38,779 nt of DNA from Comamonadaceae bacterium (GTDB lineage: Bacteria > Pseudomonadota > Gammaproteobacteria > Burkholderiales > Burkholderiaceae_C): assembly GCA_947448735.1 (NCBI GenBank), contig CANFOS010000029.1, forward strand, positions 1-38,779, in the 5' to 3' direction. A program made the position numbers and the translations under genes. The notes under the pieces are model-generated. The model did not search any database. It had not been told where the DNA came from and saw only the letters and a program-made list of their open reading frames with translations. This document shows positions 17,329-26,027 of this stretch, piece by piece; position 1 is the first letter of the stretch, and the number at the start of each line of letters is the position of its first letter.

Positions 17329-17349
17329 AATTCATACACTTGTATCAAT
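17329..17349 (+). promoter_or_regulatory. Operator-like palindrome in front of module B
   Basis: The core TTCATACACTTGTATCAA matches the site at 10530-10550 over the first 11 bases and the TGTAT arm. It lies between divergent tetR 2 and the Bug receptor gene, 30 bp before the ATG at 17379. An additional GTATG (17315-17319) upstream can pair with CATAC of the site, suggesting an overlapping promoter or second half-site. Confidence 0.6.
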
Positions 17350-17378
17350 CTTCTTTTTGACACCAACCGGAGACCCCC

Positions 17379-18368
17379 ATGACCGAGCTGCCTGACGCGG
17401 TACGCCGCGCGATGATCGCCTCATTCTGTCTGGGCACTTTGCACGTCCCAAGCGTGTTCGCACAGTCCAGCACTTACCCCGTCAAACCCGTGCGCATTAT
17501 TGTTCCGGCGGGGCCTGGCACGGCGCCCGACACGCTGGCACGCATCATTGCTGAACACCTCGCTCGCCGGATGCAGCAGCCCTTCGTGGTGGACCCCATC
17601 GCGGGGGCAGCTGGCATCATTGGCACTGCAGCCGTGGCCCGCGCCGAACCCGATGGCTACACGCTGATGTACGGCTACAACCAGTTGCTCACCATCAATC
17701 CGCATCTATATGAAAAGCTGCCTTACGATGCAGCTGCGGGCTTCGCGCCGGTGGGTCTGGTGGCCCGCGGCGGCTACCTGCTGATCGCAAGCCCAACGTT
17801 GGACGCCAAGGACTTGCCCGGTCTCATCGCCCTTGCCAAACGTCAACCGGGGCAACTGGTCTACGCGTCCACCGGGTCGGGCAGCGTGGCCAACGTCGGG
17901 ATGGAACTGCTCAAGCAGACCACCGGCACGGACTTGCTGCATGTGCCCTACAAGACCGGCAGCGCATCGACGACCGACCTCATCGCCGGCCGGGTCCACG
18001 TCAAGCTGGAGCCCGTGGCCAGCGCCTTGCCACTGGTGCGTGCTGGCAAGGTCAAGGCGCTGGCAGTGACGACGCCCAAGCGCCTTGCGCAACTCCCCGA
18101 AGTAGCCACCGTGGGCGAGACGCTCCCCGGCTACGAGATATCGGGATGGCACGGAATCCTGGTGCCGCTGCGCACGCCCGCTGAGATCGTGCAGCGGCTG
18201 AGCCAGGAGCTTCGCGCCGTGCTCGAACTGGCCGAGGTTCGGCAGCGGCTCGTCGATATGGGCGTGGAGGCTGCGGTCGCTTCCCCGTCGGAAATGGCAG
18301 AGATCATCCGGCGCGAATCAGCCCAGTGGGCGCGGGTGATCCGCCAGGCGGGCATCAAGCCCGAGTGA
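17379..18368 (+). CDS. Bug/TctC-type tripartite tricarboxylate receptor 2
   Basis: A 329-aa receptor with a Sec-type signal peptide (AMIASFCLGTLHVPSVFAQ, likely cleavage after VFA). Family marks: IVPAGPGTAPDTLARII, GYTLMYGYNQ, INPHLYEKLPYDA, STGSGSVANVGMELLK and HVPYKTG. GGAG precedes the ATG at 17379. By eye it is clearly more similar to the receptor at 14591 than two random Bug proteins would be, which points to local duplication with a switch from a Tat-like to a Sec-type signal. It is the first gene of module B. Confidence 0.9.
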   Translation: MTELPDAVRRAMIASFCLGTLHVPSVFAQSSTYPVKPVRIIVPAGPGTAPDTLARIIAEHLARRMQQPFVVDPIAGAAGIIGTAAVARAEPDGYTLMYGYNQLLTINPHLYEKLPYDAAAGFAPVGLVARGGYLLIASPTLDAKDLPGLIALAKRQPGQLVYASTGSGSVANVGMELLKQTTGTDLLHVPYKTGSASTTDLIAGRVHVKLEPVASALPLVRAGKVKALAVTTPKRLAQLPEVATVGETLPGYEISGWHGILVPLRTPAEIVQRLSQELRAVLELAEVRQRLVDMGVEAAVASPSEMAEIIRRESAQWARVIRQAGIKPE

Positions 18369-18394
18369 CGCAACCCGAACCGGAAGCTACAGCA

Positions 18395-19651
18395 ATGAGC
18401 GATGTCTTCGTGGTTGGCGTTGGGATGACCTGCTTCGGCCCCCAACCGCAATCCACGGTCAAGTCCCTGACCGCACATGCCGTTCAGGAGTGCCTGGCCG
18501 ACGCCGGGGCGCAACCGCAGCAAGTGGAGGTGGCGTACTTCTCGAATACCGGTCAGGGGCGGGTGGAGGGCCAGCACGCGCTGCGCGGCCAGATTGCCTT
18601 GCGCCCCCTGCAGATCTACTCCATTCCGATTGTGAATGTCGAGAACGCCTGCGCTTCAGGGAGCACGGCCCTCTGGCTGGCGGCGCAGGCCTTGAGCTCG
18701 GGAGCGGCCGACATCGCCCTGGCCGTGGGCGCCGAGAAGATGGTCTACGAAGATCCCGTGCGCCGGGAACGGGTGCAACAGGGATTCAATGGCGGCATGG
18801 ACATCGAGACGGGGCCGGCGGCGCTGGCCGCACTGGAGCGGCTGTCCCCCAACATTACGGGCGTCTCCGGCGAGGGCATGCGTACCGTATTCATGGACAT
18901 CTACGCGGCAATCGCCCGGGCCCACATGGAGCGATTCGGGACCACCCAGCGCCAGCTGGCCCACATCGCGTCAAAGAACCATGCGCATGCGCTCCACAAC
19001 GACCGCTGCCACTACCGCAAGGCGATGTCGGTCGAAGATGTGCTGGCGTCGCGGGCTTTGCGCTACCCCCTGACCGCGGCCATGTGCTCGCGCATGTCCG
19101 ATGGTGCCGCTGCTGCCCTGCTATGCAATGAGGCCGGGCTGCGCCGCCTCGCGCCATCGACGGTGCCGGTGCGGGTGCGCGCCTGCGAACTGGTCTCCGC
19201 GTCGCCACGCTCCTGGGATGACTTTGAGCACCACGCGATGCGTCGGGCCGCGTTGAAGGCCTATGAGCGTGCAGGCATTGGGCCGCAAGACGTGGATGTG
19301 GCCGAAGTCCATGACGCGGCCTCTTTCGGCGAGCTGTTCGTCAGCGAACTGATGGGGTTTTGCGCAATCGGCGAAGGCGGCGCCTTTGCCGAATCGGGCG
19401 CCTCAACGCTGGGCGGTCGGTTGCCCATCAATCCATCCGGCGGCCTGGAGTGCCGAGGCCACCCGATCGGCGCCAGTGGTCTGGGGCAGGTGTTCGAACT
19501 GGTCACGCAGTTGCGTGGCGGCGCGGGTGCGCGCCAGGTTCAGGGGGCGCGCATCGCGCTACAGGAAAACGGGGGCGGCTTCATGGACGTTGAAGAAGGT
19601 GCCGTCGTGGTTTCGATATTCGAGCGTCTGACTGGCGCGGCTAGGAGCTAG
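18395..19651 (+). CDS. Thiolase (SCP-x type) with intact nucleophile, module B
   Basis: A 418-aa thiolase. The nucleophile motif NACASGS carries Cys86. HDAASFGELF and GGLECRGHPIGASG provide the His residues. The C-terminal motif is ENGGGFMDVEEGAVVV, where the second classical Cys is not in its usual place, a feature seen in SCP-x-type members. It most likely performs thiolytic cleavage of a 3-ketoacyl-CoA. The ATG at 18395 is preferred over an earlier in-frame codon that lies inside the receptor gene. It is paralogous to the broken gene at 7176-7795 and more distantly to the protein at 11837. Confidence 0.9.
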   Translation: MSDVFVVGVGMTCFGPQPQSTVKSLTAHAVQECLADAGAQPQQVEVAYFSNTGQGRVEGQHALRGQIALRPLQIYSIPIVNVENACASGSTALWLAAQALSSGAADIALAVGAEKMVYEDPVRRERVQQGFNGGMDIETGPAALAALERLSPNITGVSGEGMRTVFMDIYAAIARAHMERFGTTQRQLAHIASKNHAHALHNDRCHYRKAMSVEDVLASRALRYPLTAAMCSRMSDGAAAALLCNEAGLRRLAPSTVPVRVRACELVSASPRSWDDFEHHAMRRAALKAYERAGIGPQDVDVAEVHDAASFGELFVSELMGFCAIGEGGAFAESGASTLGGRLPINPSGGLECRGHPIGASGLGQVFELVTQLRGGAGARQVQGARIALQENGGGFMDVEEGAVVVSIFERLTGAARS

Positions 19652-19654
19652 GTT

Positions 19655-20533
19655 ATGACACGAAATGCAGAACAGGTGGCCGACGGTTTCATGTTCCCCG
19701 AGAGCCCGCGCTGGCATGTGGGTCGGGGCGCATTCGTCTTCAGTGACATCGACCGTGGCGAAATCCACGAGTGGCGCCCTGACGCAGGCTCGCGCCGCCT
19801 GTACAGTCACACCGGCATGATCTCCGGACTCGCCTTCGAGACTGCCGATTGCGTGCTGGTCTGCGATGCCCGTGAGTGCACCCTCATCCGCGTCGACCTC
19901 ACGACCGGCCGGTGCCTTGGAACCGTGGCCGACTTCGGGCCTATCCGCGGCTGGGGTATCAACGACATGGTCAGGGCCGCTGACGGCACCTGTTATGTGG
20001 ATTCCGTCGATTTTGATTTCATGGCGGCGTCCCGCGGAGAGATCGAGCGCAAGCGCTGCCGACTGCTGATCGCTCGTCCCGATGGCAGCGTGGCCGTCGC
20101 TTCGGACGAAATGTTCTTTCCCAACGGCATGGCCATCACCCCCGATGGCCGTCAACTGATCGTGGCTGACACCCGCGACCGCTGCCTCGGCAGCCTGGAA
20201 ATAGCCATCGACGGAAGCCTGGGGCCTCGCAGGATCTTCGCCAGCTTTCCCGATGAACTTCCCGACGGGATGTGCCTGGATGCTTCCGGTGCCACCTGGG
20301 TGGCCAACCACGGTCGGGTGGTGCGCGTGAGCTTCGACGGCGTCGAACTCGATGAAGTCTTCACCGGCGAAGCCCGCGCAACGGCCTGCATGCTCGGTGG
20401 CAGCGATGGCCGCACCTTGCTCATCACCGCCAGCGACACCATGGATCGCGAGGTCATGCGCCACCATCCGTCGGGCAGGCTGTTCCAGGTACACGTCGAC
20501 GTGCCCGGCGCCGGGCTGCCCTCGGTCTATTGA
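19655..20533 (+). CDS. SMP-30/gluconolactonase-family protein 2
   Basis: A 292-aa propeller protein beginning 3 bp after the thiolase stop. It keeps ESPRWHVG near residue 14, FPNGMAITPDGRQLIVADT near 155 and LPDGMCLDASG near 206, the usual metal ligands. Likely a lactonase. It is paralogous in role to the protein at 15597-16466, with the same order relative to a Bug receptor, supporting a duplicated pathway module. A minus-strand 399-aa frame overlapping it is a GC-driven shadow. Confidence 0.88.
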   Translation: MTRNAEQVADGFMFPESPRWHVGRGAFVFSDIDRGEIHEWRPDAGSRRLYSHTGMISGLAFETADCVLVCDARECTLIRVDLTTGRCLGTVADFGPIRGWGINDMVRAADGTCYVDSVDFDFMAASRGEIERKRCRLLIARPDGSVAVASDEMFFPNGMAITPDGRQLIVADTRDRCLGSLEIAIDGSLGPRRIFASFPDELPDGMCLDASGATWVANHGRVVRVSFDGVELDEVFTGEARATACMLGGSDGRTLLITASDTMDREVMRHHPSGRLFQVHVDVPGAGLPSVY

Positions 20534-20552
20534 CATCGCCGGAGTACCGATC

Positions 20553-21398
20553 ATGGGCGAGCAACGACTCGAAGGAAAGACAGCGCTGGTGACCGGCGCC
20601 ACCGCAGGTATCGGGGCGGTCATCGTCCGGCGCTTTGCCGCCGAGGGAGCACGGGTCGTGTTTTGCGGCAGGTCCGAGGGGCCGGGCCGGGCACTGGCTG
20701 AGCAGATCGGCGATGCCGTCAAATTCATTGCAGCAGACGTCACCCGGCCTGAAGACACGCGTCGGCTCGCGGATCAGGCGGCCGCATGGCTGGGACGGAT
20801 CGAAATTCTCGTCAACAACGCTGCCGCGCCACCCCCCGACGTGCCCCTGGAGCGCATCGACGCCGCGGCGCTGCCGGGCTACATGGCTTCGGTGCTCGGC
20901 AGCACCATCCTGATGACCTCGGCTTTGGTGCCAATATTGCGAGCGCAAGGGAGCGGCGCCATCATCAACATTGGGTCCACTGCAGCGCATCGGGCCAATT
21001 CCTCGTCCAGCGTCTACAGCGCCCTGAAAGCCGGAGTCTGCCACTTCACGCGCTGCTCGGCACTTGAACTCGCGCCCTATGGCATCCGCGTCAACACGGT
21101 CTCGCCCGGCGCCGTGCCCACGGCCATCTTCCCCAAGAAACTGGGTATCGCCGAGCGACATCACCCGGCAGCGGTCGAGCGGCTGGTCGACGTCTTCGGT
21201 GACTACATTCCGCTGGGTCGGGCGGGCCGCGCCGAGGACATCGCCGACGCGGTGATGATGTTTGCCAGCGATGCCTCAGGCTTCATTACCGGCCAGGATC
21301 TGGTTGTCGATGGCGGCCTGACGGTGGGTCTGTCCGCATCCGGCAAGCGCGCGCAGGGCGAGGCCATCCGGTCAGCGCTGGCTCCGTTCCTGGAGTAG
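20553..21398 (+). CDS. Short-chain dehydrogenase/reductase (SDR)
   Basis: A 281-aa classical SDR. TGATAGIG at residues about 14-21 binds the cofactor. NNAA lies near 93, the catalytic Ser is in NIGSTAAH, and YSALK supplies Tyr and Lys. An Arg follows the second strand (FCGRSEGP), which favours NADP(H) or dual use. The C-terminus has GQDLVVDGG. The ATG at 20553 follows the lactonase stop by 17 bp; earlier in-frame codons overlap that gene. It likely oxidises a hydroxy intermediate to a ketone before thiolysis. Confidence 0.92.
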   Translation: MGEQRLEGKTALVTGATAGIGAVIVRRFAAEGARVVFCGRSEGPGRALAEQIGDAVKFIAADVTRPEDTRRLADQAAAWLGRIEILVNNAAAPPPDVPLERIDAAALPGYMASVLGSTILMTSALVPILRAQGSGAIINIGSTAAHRANSSSSVYSALKAGVCHFTRCSALELAPYGIRVNTVSPGAVPTAIFPKKLGIAERHHPAAVERLVDVFGDYIPLGRAGRAEDIADAVMMFASDASGFITGQDLVVDGGLTVGLSASGKRAQGEAIRSALAPFLE

Positions 21399-21401
21399 CC
21401 C

Positions 21402-22946
21402 ATGAGCATTCTCGGCATTCTGGAACATGGTCTGCGGGTCGATCCCGACAAGCCGATGATGTGCTCCGAGCGCGGGGCGATCAGCTATGCGCAGGGCGTC
21501 GGCCTAGTGGCGCGTATTGCCAATGCGCTGCGCGCACGGGGTCTGGGACAGGGGGATTGCGGCAGCGTGCTAGCTGCCAATGATCCGGCTGCCTTGCTGG
21601 CGGCGTATGGAATCCAGGCGGGCGGGTTGGCCTACCTGGCTTCGAGCGCCACGGGCACCGCCGACGAACAGGCACGCGCGCTGGGCCGTTTCGAGGTGAA
21701 TGTGCTGTTCTTCCAGGGCGCATTCGCGGACCGGGTGGCGGCCATGCGTGCACAACTGCCCAGACTGCGCCTGACGGTGTGCCTGGACGGCGAGGCCGGC
21801 GACCTGTCGCTGGAGGCGTTCGTTGAGGGACAGGCCAACGTGTACGCGGGACCTCATCCCAAGCTGACCGACATTGCCAGCATCTCGCAGACCGGCGGAA
21901 CGACCGGCGAGCCGAAAGGGGTGATGATCAGCCATCGCGCGCGGGTCGCCTTCGTCGAGAAGTTCTGGATGGAAATCCAGGACCCGTCGCCAGTCATGCT
22001 GGCCGCCACCCCCCTGACGCACGCTGCGGGCGCCCTGGCGCAACCGGTGTTTGCGCGCGGCGGCACCGTCCATGTGATCGAGCGGGCAGACGCCGCCCTG
22101 GTGCTGAACGCCATCGAGCGGCACCGCATCTCGTTGCTTTTCCTGCCGCCAACGGTGATCTACCGCGTGCTCGATCACCCAGCTCTGGCGGGCACCGACC
22201 TGTCGAGCCTGCGGCACCTGCTCTATGGCGCAGCGCCTATGTCAGTGGCGCGCCTGCGCGAGGCGATTCGGGTGTTCGGGCCGGTGATGACGCAGTTCTA
22301 CGGGCAGACCGAGTGCCACACGATGATCACGGCCCTGATGCCGCGCGACCATTACCGCGGCACGGAGGTGGCAGAAGACGAGCGTCTGGCCAGCTGCGGC
22401 CGTCCCTCCCTGGGCACTACGGTCGAAATCGTCGACGAGCAGGGAGCGCGACTGCCGCCTGGCAGGGTGGGCGAGATCCGGGCACACAGCGACCTCATGA
22501 TGTCCGGCTACTTCCGCAATCCGCAGGCCACCGAGGCCGTACTACGCGACGGCTTCATTCACACGGGAGATCTCGGCTACATCGATCAGGAAGGCTACCT
22601 GCACCTGGTGGACCGCAAGCGTGACCTCATCATCACCGGTGGATTCAACGTCTATCCGTCCGAGGTGGAGCAGGTGCTTTCCAGCCATCCGGCCGTGGCC
22701 GAGTGCGCGGTGGTCGGAGCCCCTGATGCTGACTGGGGGGAGCGCGTTACCGCGGTCGTCGAACTGCGCATTGGAGAAACCGCGACTGCAGAAGATCTGC
22801 AGGCGTTCTGTCGCGATCGCCTTGGGGGCGTCAAGTCACCAAAGGTGGTCGAGATCTGGCCCAGCTTGCCGCGCTCCGCGATCGGCAAAGTCCTGCGCAA
22901 GGATATACGTATGAGGTTCTGGCCTGTGGGGTCGCGGCAGATTTGA
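21402..22946 (+). CDS. Acyl-CoA synthetase (AMP-forming), module B
   Basis: A 514-aa ANL ligase of the fatty-acid/aryl type. Motifs: SQTGGTTGEPKGVMISH (P-loop variant with TGGTTGEPKG), FYGQTECHTMI, GDLGYIDQEGYLHLVDRKRDLI, GGFNVYPSEVE and IGKVLRKDI. It starts 3 bp after the SDR stop and is the last gene of module B. It differs substantially from the ligase at 13011, so the two may act on different intermediates. Confidence 0.92.
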   Translation: MSILGILEHGLRVDPDKPMMCSERGAISYAQGVGLVARIANALRARGLGQGDCGSVLAANDPAALLAAYGIQAGGLAYLASSATGTADEQARALGRFEVNVLFFQGAFADRVAAMRAQLPRLRLTVCLDGEAGDLSLEAFVEGQANVYAGPHPKLTDIASISQTGGTTGEPKGVMISHRARVAFVEKFWMEIQDPSPVMLAATPLTHAAGALAQPVFARGGTVHVIERADAALVLNAIERHRISLLFLPPTVIYRVLDHPALAGTDLSSLRHLLYGAAPMSVARLREAIRVFGPVMTQFYGQTECHTMITALMPRDHYRGTEVAEDERLASCGRPSLGTTVEIVDEQGARLPPGRVGEIRAHSDLMMSGYFRNPQATEAVLRDGFIHTGDLGYIDQEGYLHLVDRKRDLIITGGFNVYPSEVEQVLSSHPAVAECAVVGAPDADWGERVTAVVELRIGETATAEDLQAFCRDRLGGVKSPKVVEIWPSLPRSAIGKVLRKDIRMRFWPVGSRQI

Positions 22947-23274
22947 TACGTGCGCTACTTTGCTGCATCTGTCCCGACTCATCGAGCACTCCAAGTGCAT
23001 GCCTTCGGTCATGTCCCCGGAATTGGTTTGAGTTTTCTGTTTACTTAGCCGCACAGGGCAAAGCCCGACGCGCCTTCCGATCGCCGCAGAGATATAAGGC
23101 TTTCCCTTTCGCCACTGACCGCTAACGAGAATTTCGTCGATTCAGCGGCTGCTTTGATAGTAGTCTTTGGCCGACTGCTAATGGCCGAAAGCAACACTTT
23201 TGAATGCACCCACATAGCTGCCATTGAAGGCGGTCGACCCGGTGTCGGAACAAAGGCCGCCTTCAATGACCGTC
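22947..23274. other. Intergenic region with strong inverted repeat next to integrase
   Basis: I see no gene here. CATTGAAGGCGG (23222-23233) and CCGCCTTCAATG (23257-23268) form a perfect 12-bp inverted repeat with a 23-nt spacer, ending a few bases before the integrase stop codon at 23275. A weaker repeat involving TTTGGCCG / GGCCGAAAG is near 23165-23190. The repeat may be a transcription stop, or a recombination or element-end structure linked to the integrase. There is no adjacent T-run to support an ordinary terminator. Confidence 0.55.
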
Positions 23275-23898
23275 TCAGATTTCAGTCTGCTCGGAGATTT
23301 CAAGAGCGTCGTCGACCTCGATACCCAGGTACCTCACGGTCGATTCCAGCTTGGAGTGACCGAGCAGCAGTTGCACGGCTCGGAGGTTCTTAGTGCGTCG
23401 ATAGATCAGCGTGGCTTTGGTCCTTCGCATCGAATGGGTCCCATACTCGGAACGATCCAGACCAAGCTCATCCACCCAGTGCCCGAGAATCCGAGCGTAC
23501 TGCCGGGTTCCGAGGTGGGGGGAGTCGTGGAGCCTGCTCGGAAAAAGAAAGTCGTCGGATTTCAATGCCGCCTGCTTGATCCACGCTTGCAAGGCCTCTC
23601 TGGTGACAGCCGTGATCTCGAATTGCACTGGGCGCTTGGTCTTGTGTTGCATGACGATTGCTCGGTTGGCCACCTGATCGCCATGGGTCACGTCGCGGAC
23701 TTTGAGTGATACGAGGTCACATCCGCGAAGCTTACTGTCGATACCAAGGTTGAAGAGGGCGAGCTCGCGAACCCGTCCTTCCATCTGAAGCCGTACGCGT
23801 AGGGCCCAGATGTCTTTCACCTTGAAGGGCGCTTTCTGCCCGACGATCTTGCCCTTGTTCCACGGTTCGTGATGAACCACATTGGTTGAGGTTTCCAT
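23275..23898 (-). CDS. Small tyrosine recombinase (phage integrase family)
   Basis: A 207-aa protein starting at ATG 23898 (METSTNVVHHEPWNKGK); a longer frame to 23928 is possible. The full catalytic set is visible: Arg in SKLRGCDLV, Lys in HKTKRPVQF, His-x-x-Arg in HSMRRTKA, His in LLGHSKLES and Tyr in TVRYLG. The N-terminal core-binding domain is very short, typical of a class of short stand-alone integrases found in Burkholderiales and Pseudomonas accessory DNA. It marks the right edge of the catabolic cluster. The attachment site was not found. Confidence 0.9.
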   Translation of the reverse strand: METSTNVVHHEPWNKGKIVGQKAPFKVKDIWALRVRLQMEGRVRELALFNLGIDSKLRGCDLVSLKVRDVTHGDQVANRAIVMQHKTKRPVQFEITAVTREALQAWIKQAALKSDDFLFPSRLHDSPHLGTRQYARILGHWVDELGLDRSEYGTHSMRRTKATLIYRRTKNLRAVQLLLGHSKLESTVRYLGIEVDDALEISEQTEI

Positions 23899-24152
23899 GA
23901 TGGTCTCCCATCGAGTTGAGGGGAGCAAAGCATGCGCTTTTGGGGTATAACCGCCTTGCGCTATATCAAGTCAGAAGAGATCACTCCAGTTGAACTGATG
24001 ACTGCAAACGAGTGGGGCCGTCAACCAGCGCATTCGGCCAGAAGCAGTCTCAAAAAGCTGAGTTCTTTGGAGTCTGAGAATCACATCGGTGTGGGCGAAT
24101 CCAAGCTTTTCACGCCCCGGTCCAAGCAAATGGGTCGGTATAAACTCCGATC

Positions 24153-25247
24153 ATGAAGCTACCCTCTCGATTACCCGTCTGGTCGATCACCTGCCCGATA
24201 GCTGCTTGGGTTTTGCTCGTCCTGAATTTCACAGGGCACGGAGTCGGGCTGGGTGGACTGTTTGAGGTCCTTCTTGTCTCTGGCCTTGTTGCGGGCGTCC
24301 TCGCGGCCGTCTTTCACGCGGAAGTTGTTGCTCACCGAGTGGGTGAGCCCTATGGCACGCTGGTGCTGGCACTTGCGGTCACAGGCATTGAGGTCGCGCT
24401 CATCGTGTCGCTCATGATCGCGGGAGGCGAGGCCGCCAGCGGGTTGGCTCGAGATACGGTGTTTGCCTCGGTGATGATTATCCTCAACGGTATGGTTGGA
24501 CTTTGCCTGCTCACCGGCGGACGCCGTCATGGCGAGCAAACCTTTGGTTTGTTCGGGGTGTCAACGGCCTTGGCCACCCTAGCGGCCATCTCGGTGCTCG
24601 CCCTGGTGTTACCCAACTACACCACGACCATCTTGGGTCCGTTCTACAGCAGCAGCCAACTGATCTTCATTGCCGTGGTCTCGCTTGTGCTGTACGGCAC
24701 TTTCATATTGGTCCAGACCGTTCGTCATCGGGATTACTTTTTGCCCGTGGTTGCTGAGGCAGACGAGGAAGTGCACGCGCCACCGCCCTCTAACCAGATG
24801 GCGAGCCTAAGCGCGGCGCTCTTATTGGTTTGCTTGGGTGCGGTCGTGCTGCTGGCCAAGGCACTGTCACCCGCTTTGGAGATGGCTGTCGCGAGCATGG
24901 GGGCCCCTAAGACCGTGGTGGGCATCATCATCGCTTTGGTGGTCCTGCTGCCCGAGAGCATTGCCGCTTATCATGCGGCGCGGGCGAACCGCCTGCAGAC
25001 CAGTCTCAATCTGGCCCTCGGCTCTGCACTGGCCAGCATCGGACTTACGATCCCGGCCGTTGCTCTTGTTTCCTTGATGACCGGCTGGACGCTCTCGCTT
25101 GGCATTGATGCAAAGTCGACGGTATTGCTTGTGCTTTCGCTGTTTGTGGCATCCCTGTCTTTGGGTACGGGACGCACGACCGTGATGCAGGGAACCGTTC
25201 ACCTGGTGATCTTTGCGGTGTATCTCTTCACCGCCATCGTTCCTTGA
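24153..25247 (+). CDS. chaA: Calcium/proton antiporter, ChaA-like (CaCA superfamily)
   Basis: A 364-aa membrane protein with about eleven hydrophobic helices. The two conserved alpha repeats are visible: AVTGIEVALIVSLMI with the ligand Glu in the first half, and ALVVLLPESIAAYHAARANRLQTSLNLALGSALASIG in the second. A short acidic stretch (EADEEVHAPP) separates the halves, as in ChaA. It would extrude Ca2+ or Na+ in exchange for H+. It is a single gene with no obvious operon partner. The gene symbol is given by family similarity only. Confidence 0.85.
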   Translation: MKLPSRLPVWSITCPIAAWVLLVLNFTGHGVGLGGLFEVLLVSGLVAGVLAAVFHAEVVAHRVGEPYGTLVLALAVTGIEVALIVSLMIAGGEAASGLARDTVFASVMIILNGMVGLCLLTGGRRHGEQTFGLFGVSTALATLAAISVLALVLPNYTTTILGPFYSSSQLIFIAVVSLVLYGTFILVQTVRHRDYFLPVVAEADEEVHAPPPSNQMASLSAALLLVCLGAVVLLAKALSPALEMAVASMGAPKTVVGIIIALVVLLPESIAAYHAARANRLQTSLNLALGSALASIGLTIPAVALVSLMTGWTLSLGIDAKSTVLLVLSLFVASLSLGTGRTTVMQGTVHLVIFAVYLFTAIVP

Positions 25248-25260
25248 GCCAGAATCTGAA

Positions 25261-25618
25261 TTAAAACCGGGGCAAGACCGAAAAGCAGTGTTCTGCCTTC
25301 TTCGGCCACAACCTGAAGAAGTACACGCTGAGACAAACGATACACAACTGCGCGAAGGTGACCTTCCCTCCCCACAAGGTAGCCGGCTATATCACTATCT
25401 ACTGCGTCGAGGGCCGCTTAACGGTATCTCAGCCCACTGGTCCGGTCATCCTTCTGCCTGGGCAGCTGATGTTCCTAAACAACGAACTCCAGTATGGCTG
25501 CTTGCCCTGGAACCTAGTTCAGCGCTCGTCATTATTTCGTTGCCCAACGTTGAACGCTGATCAGAATCTTATAGGTTGTTTGCGCACAGGTCAGCGTCTG
25601 CTTCGGGTCGGAAGTTGA
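25261..25618 (+). pseudogene. Cupin-like protein remnant
   Basis: An open frame after a stop at 25260 reads FFGHNLKKYTLRQTIHN... then VTFPPHKVAGYITIYCVEG and ILLPGQLMFLNNELQYGCLPW, the pattern of a small cupin barrel with a poor second motif. No good start codon is present before the conserved part, except an internal GTG at 25358. The usual His-rich metal site is mostly missing. I regard it as a decayed cupin gene, though a short protein from the GTG is possible. Confidence 0.4.
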
Positions 25619-25619
25619 C

Positions 25620-26027
25620 TGACAAAATTTGTGTTGCGAAATAGGAATTTGACATTAAATGCGGGGGGGTACCGTTCAACCCATGAAAGAGTCAGTGTCA
25701 AAGCCATTGATCTCATTGACTGTCCACTGACAGTAATTTTGGAAACCACACACGCAGAATCACGTTTAACAATGGCTGAGACACAACGCGGCAAGCCAAT
25801 CTGGGATACGTGTGTTGACCGGGCTGGGCCTGTCAAGCTCTTGAAACGAGCCGACTGTGGTCAGACTGCTGTTGGTTGGGGTGGGAGCAACGGCCCTTGA
25901 AGAAAGACGGCGGTAATGGGGGCCTCGCTGGTTGAAAACCAGGTTGACCAAGGTGGGTCCAGAGAAAAACCATTGACCAGATGCCCAAGTTTCAGATGTC
26001 GGTTTGATTTGATGTGCGACCAAGGGG
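25620..26027. other. Intergenic stretch without supported genes
   Basis: About 400 bp. A plus-strand open frame from 25631 to 25900 (89 aa) has no recognisable domain, and minus-strand frames here overlap it. I see no clear ends of mobile elements, although a TTGACTGTCCACTGACAGTA-like imperfect repeat occurs near 25718-25737. Confidence 0.4.

Noticed and set aside
19559..20758. 399-aa minus-strand frame opposite the second SMP-30 gene and the SDR
   Set aside because: It is a high-GC shadow over two well-supported plus-strand genes.
23932..24156. 74-aa plus-strand open frame before chaA
   Set aside because: No recognisable domain or ribosome site; it is more likely the antiporter's upstream region.
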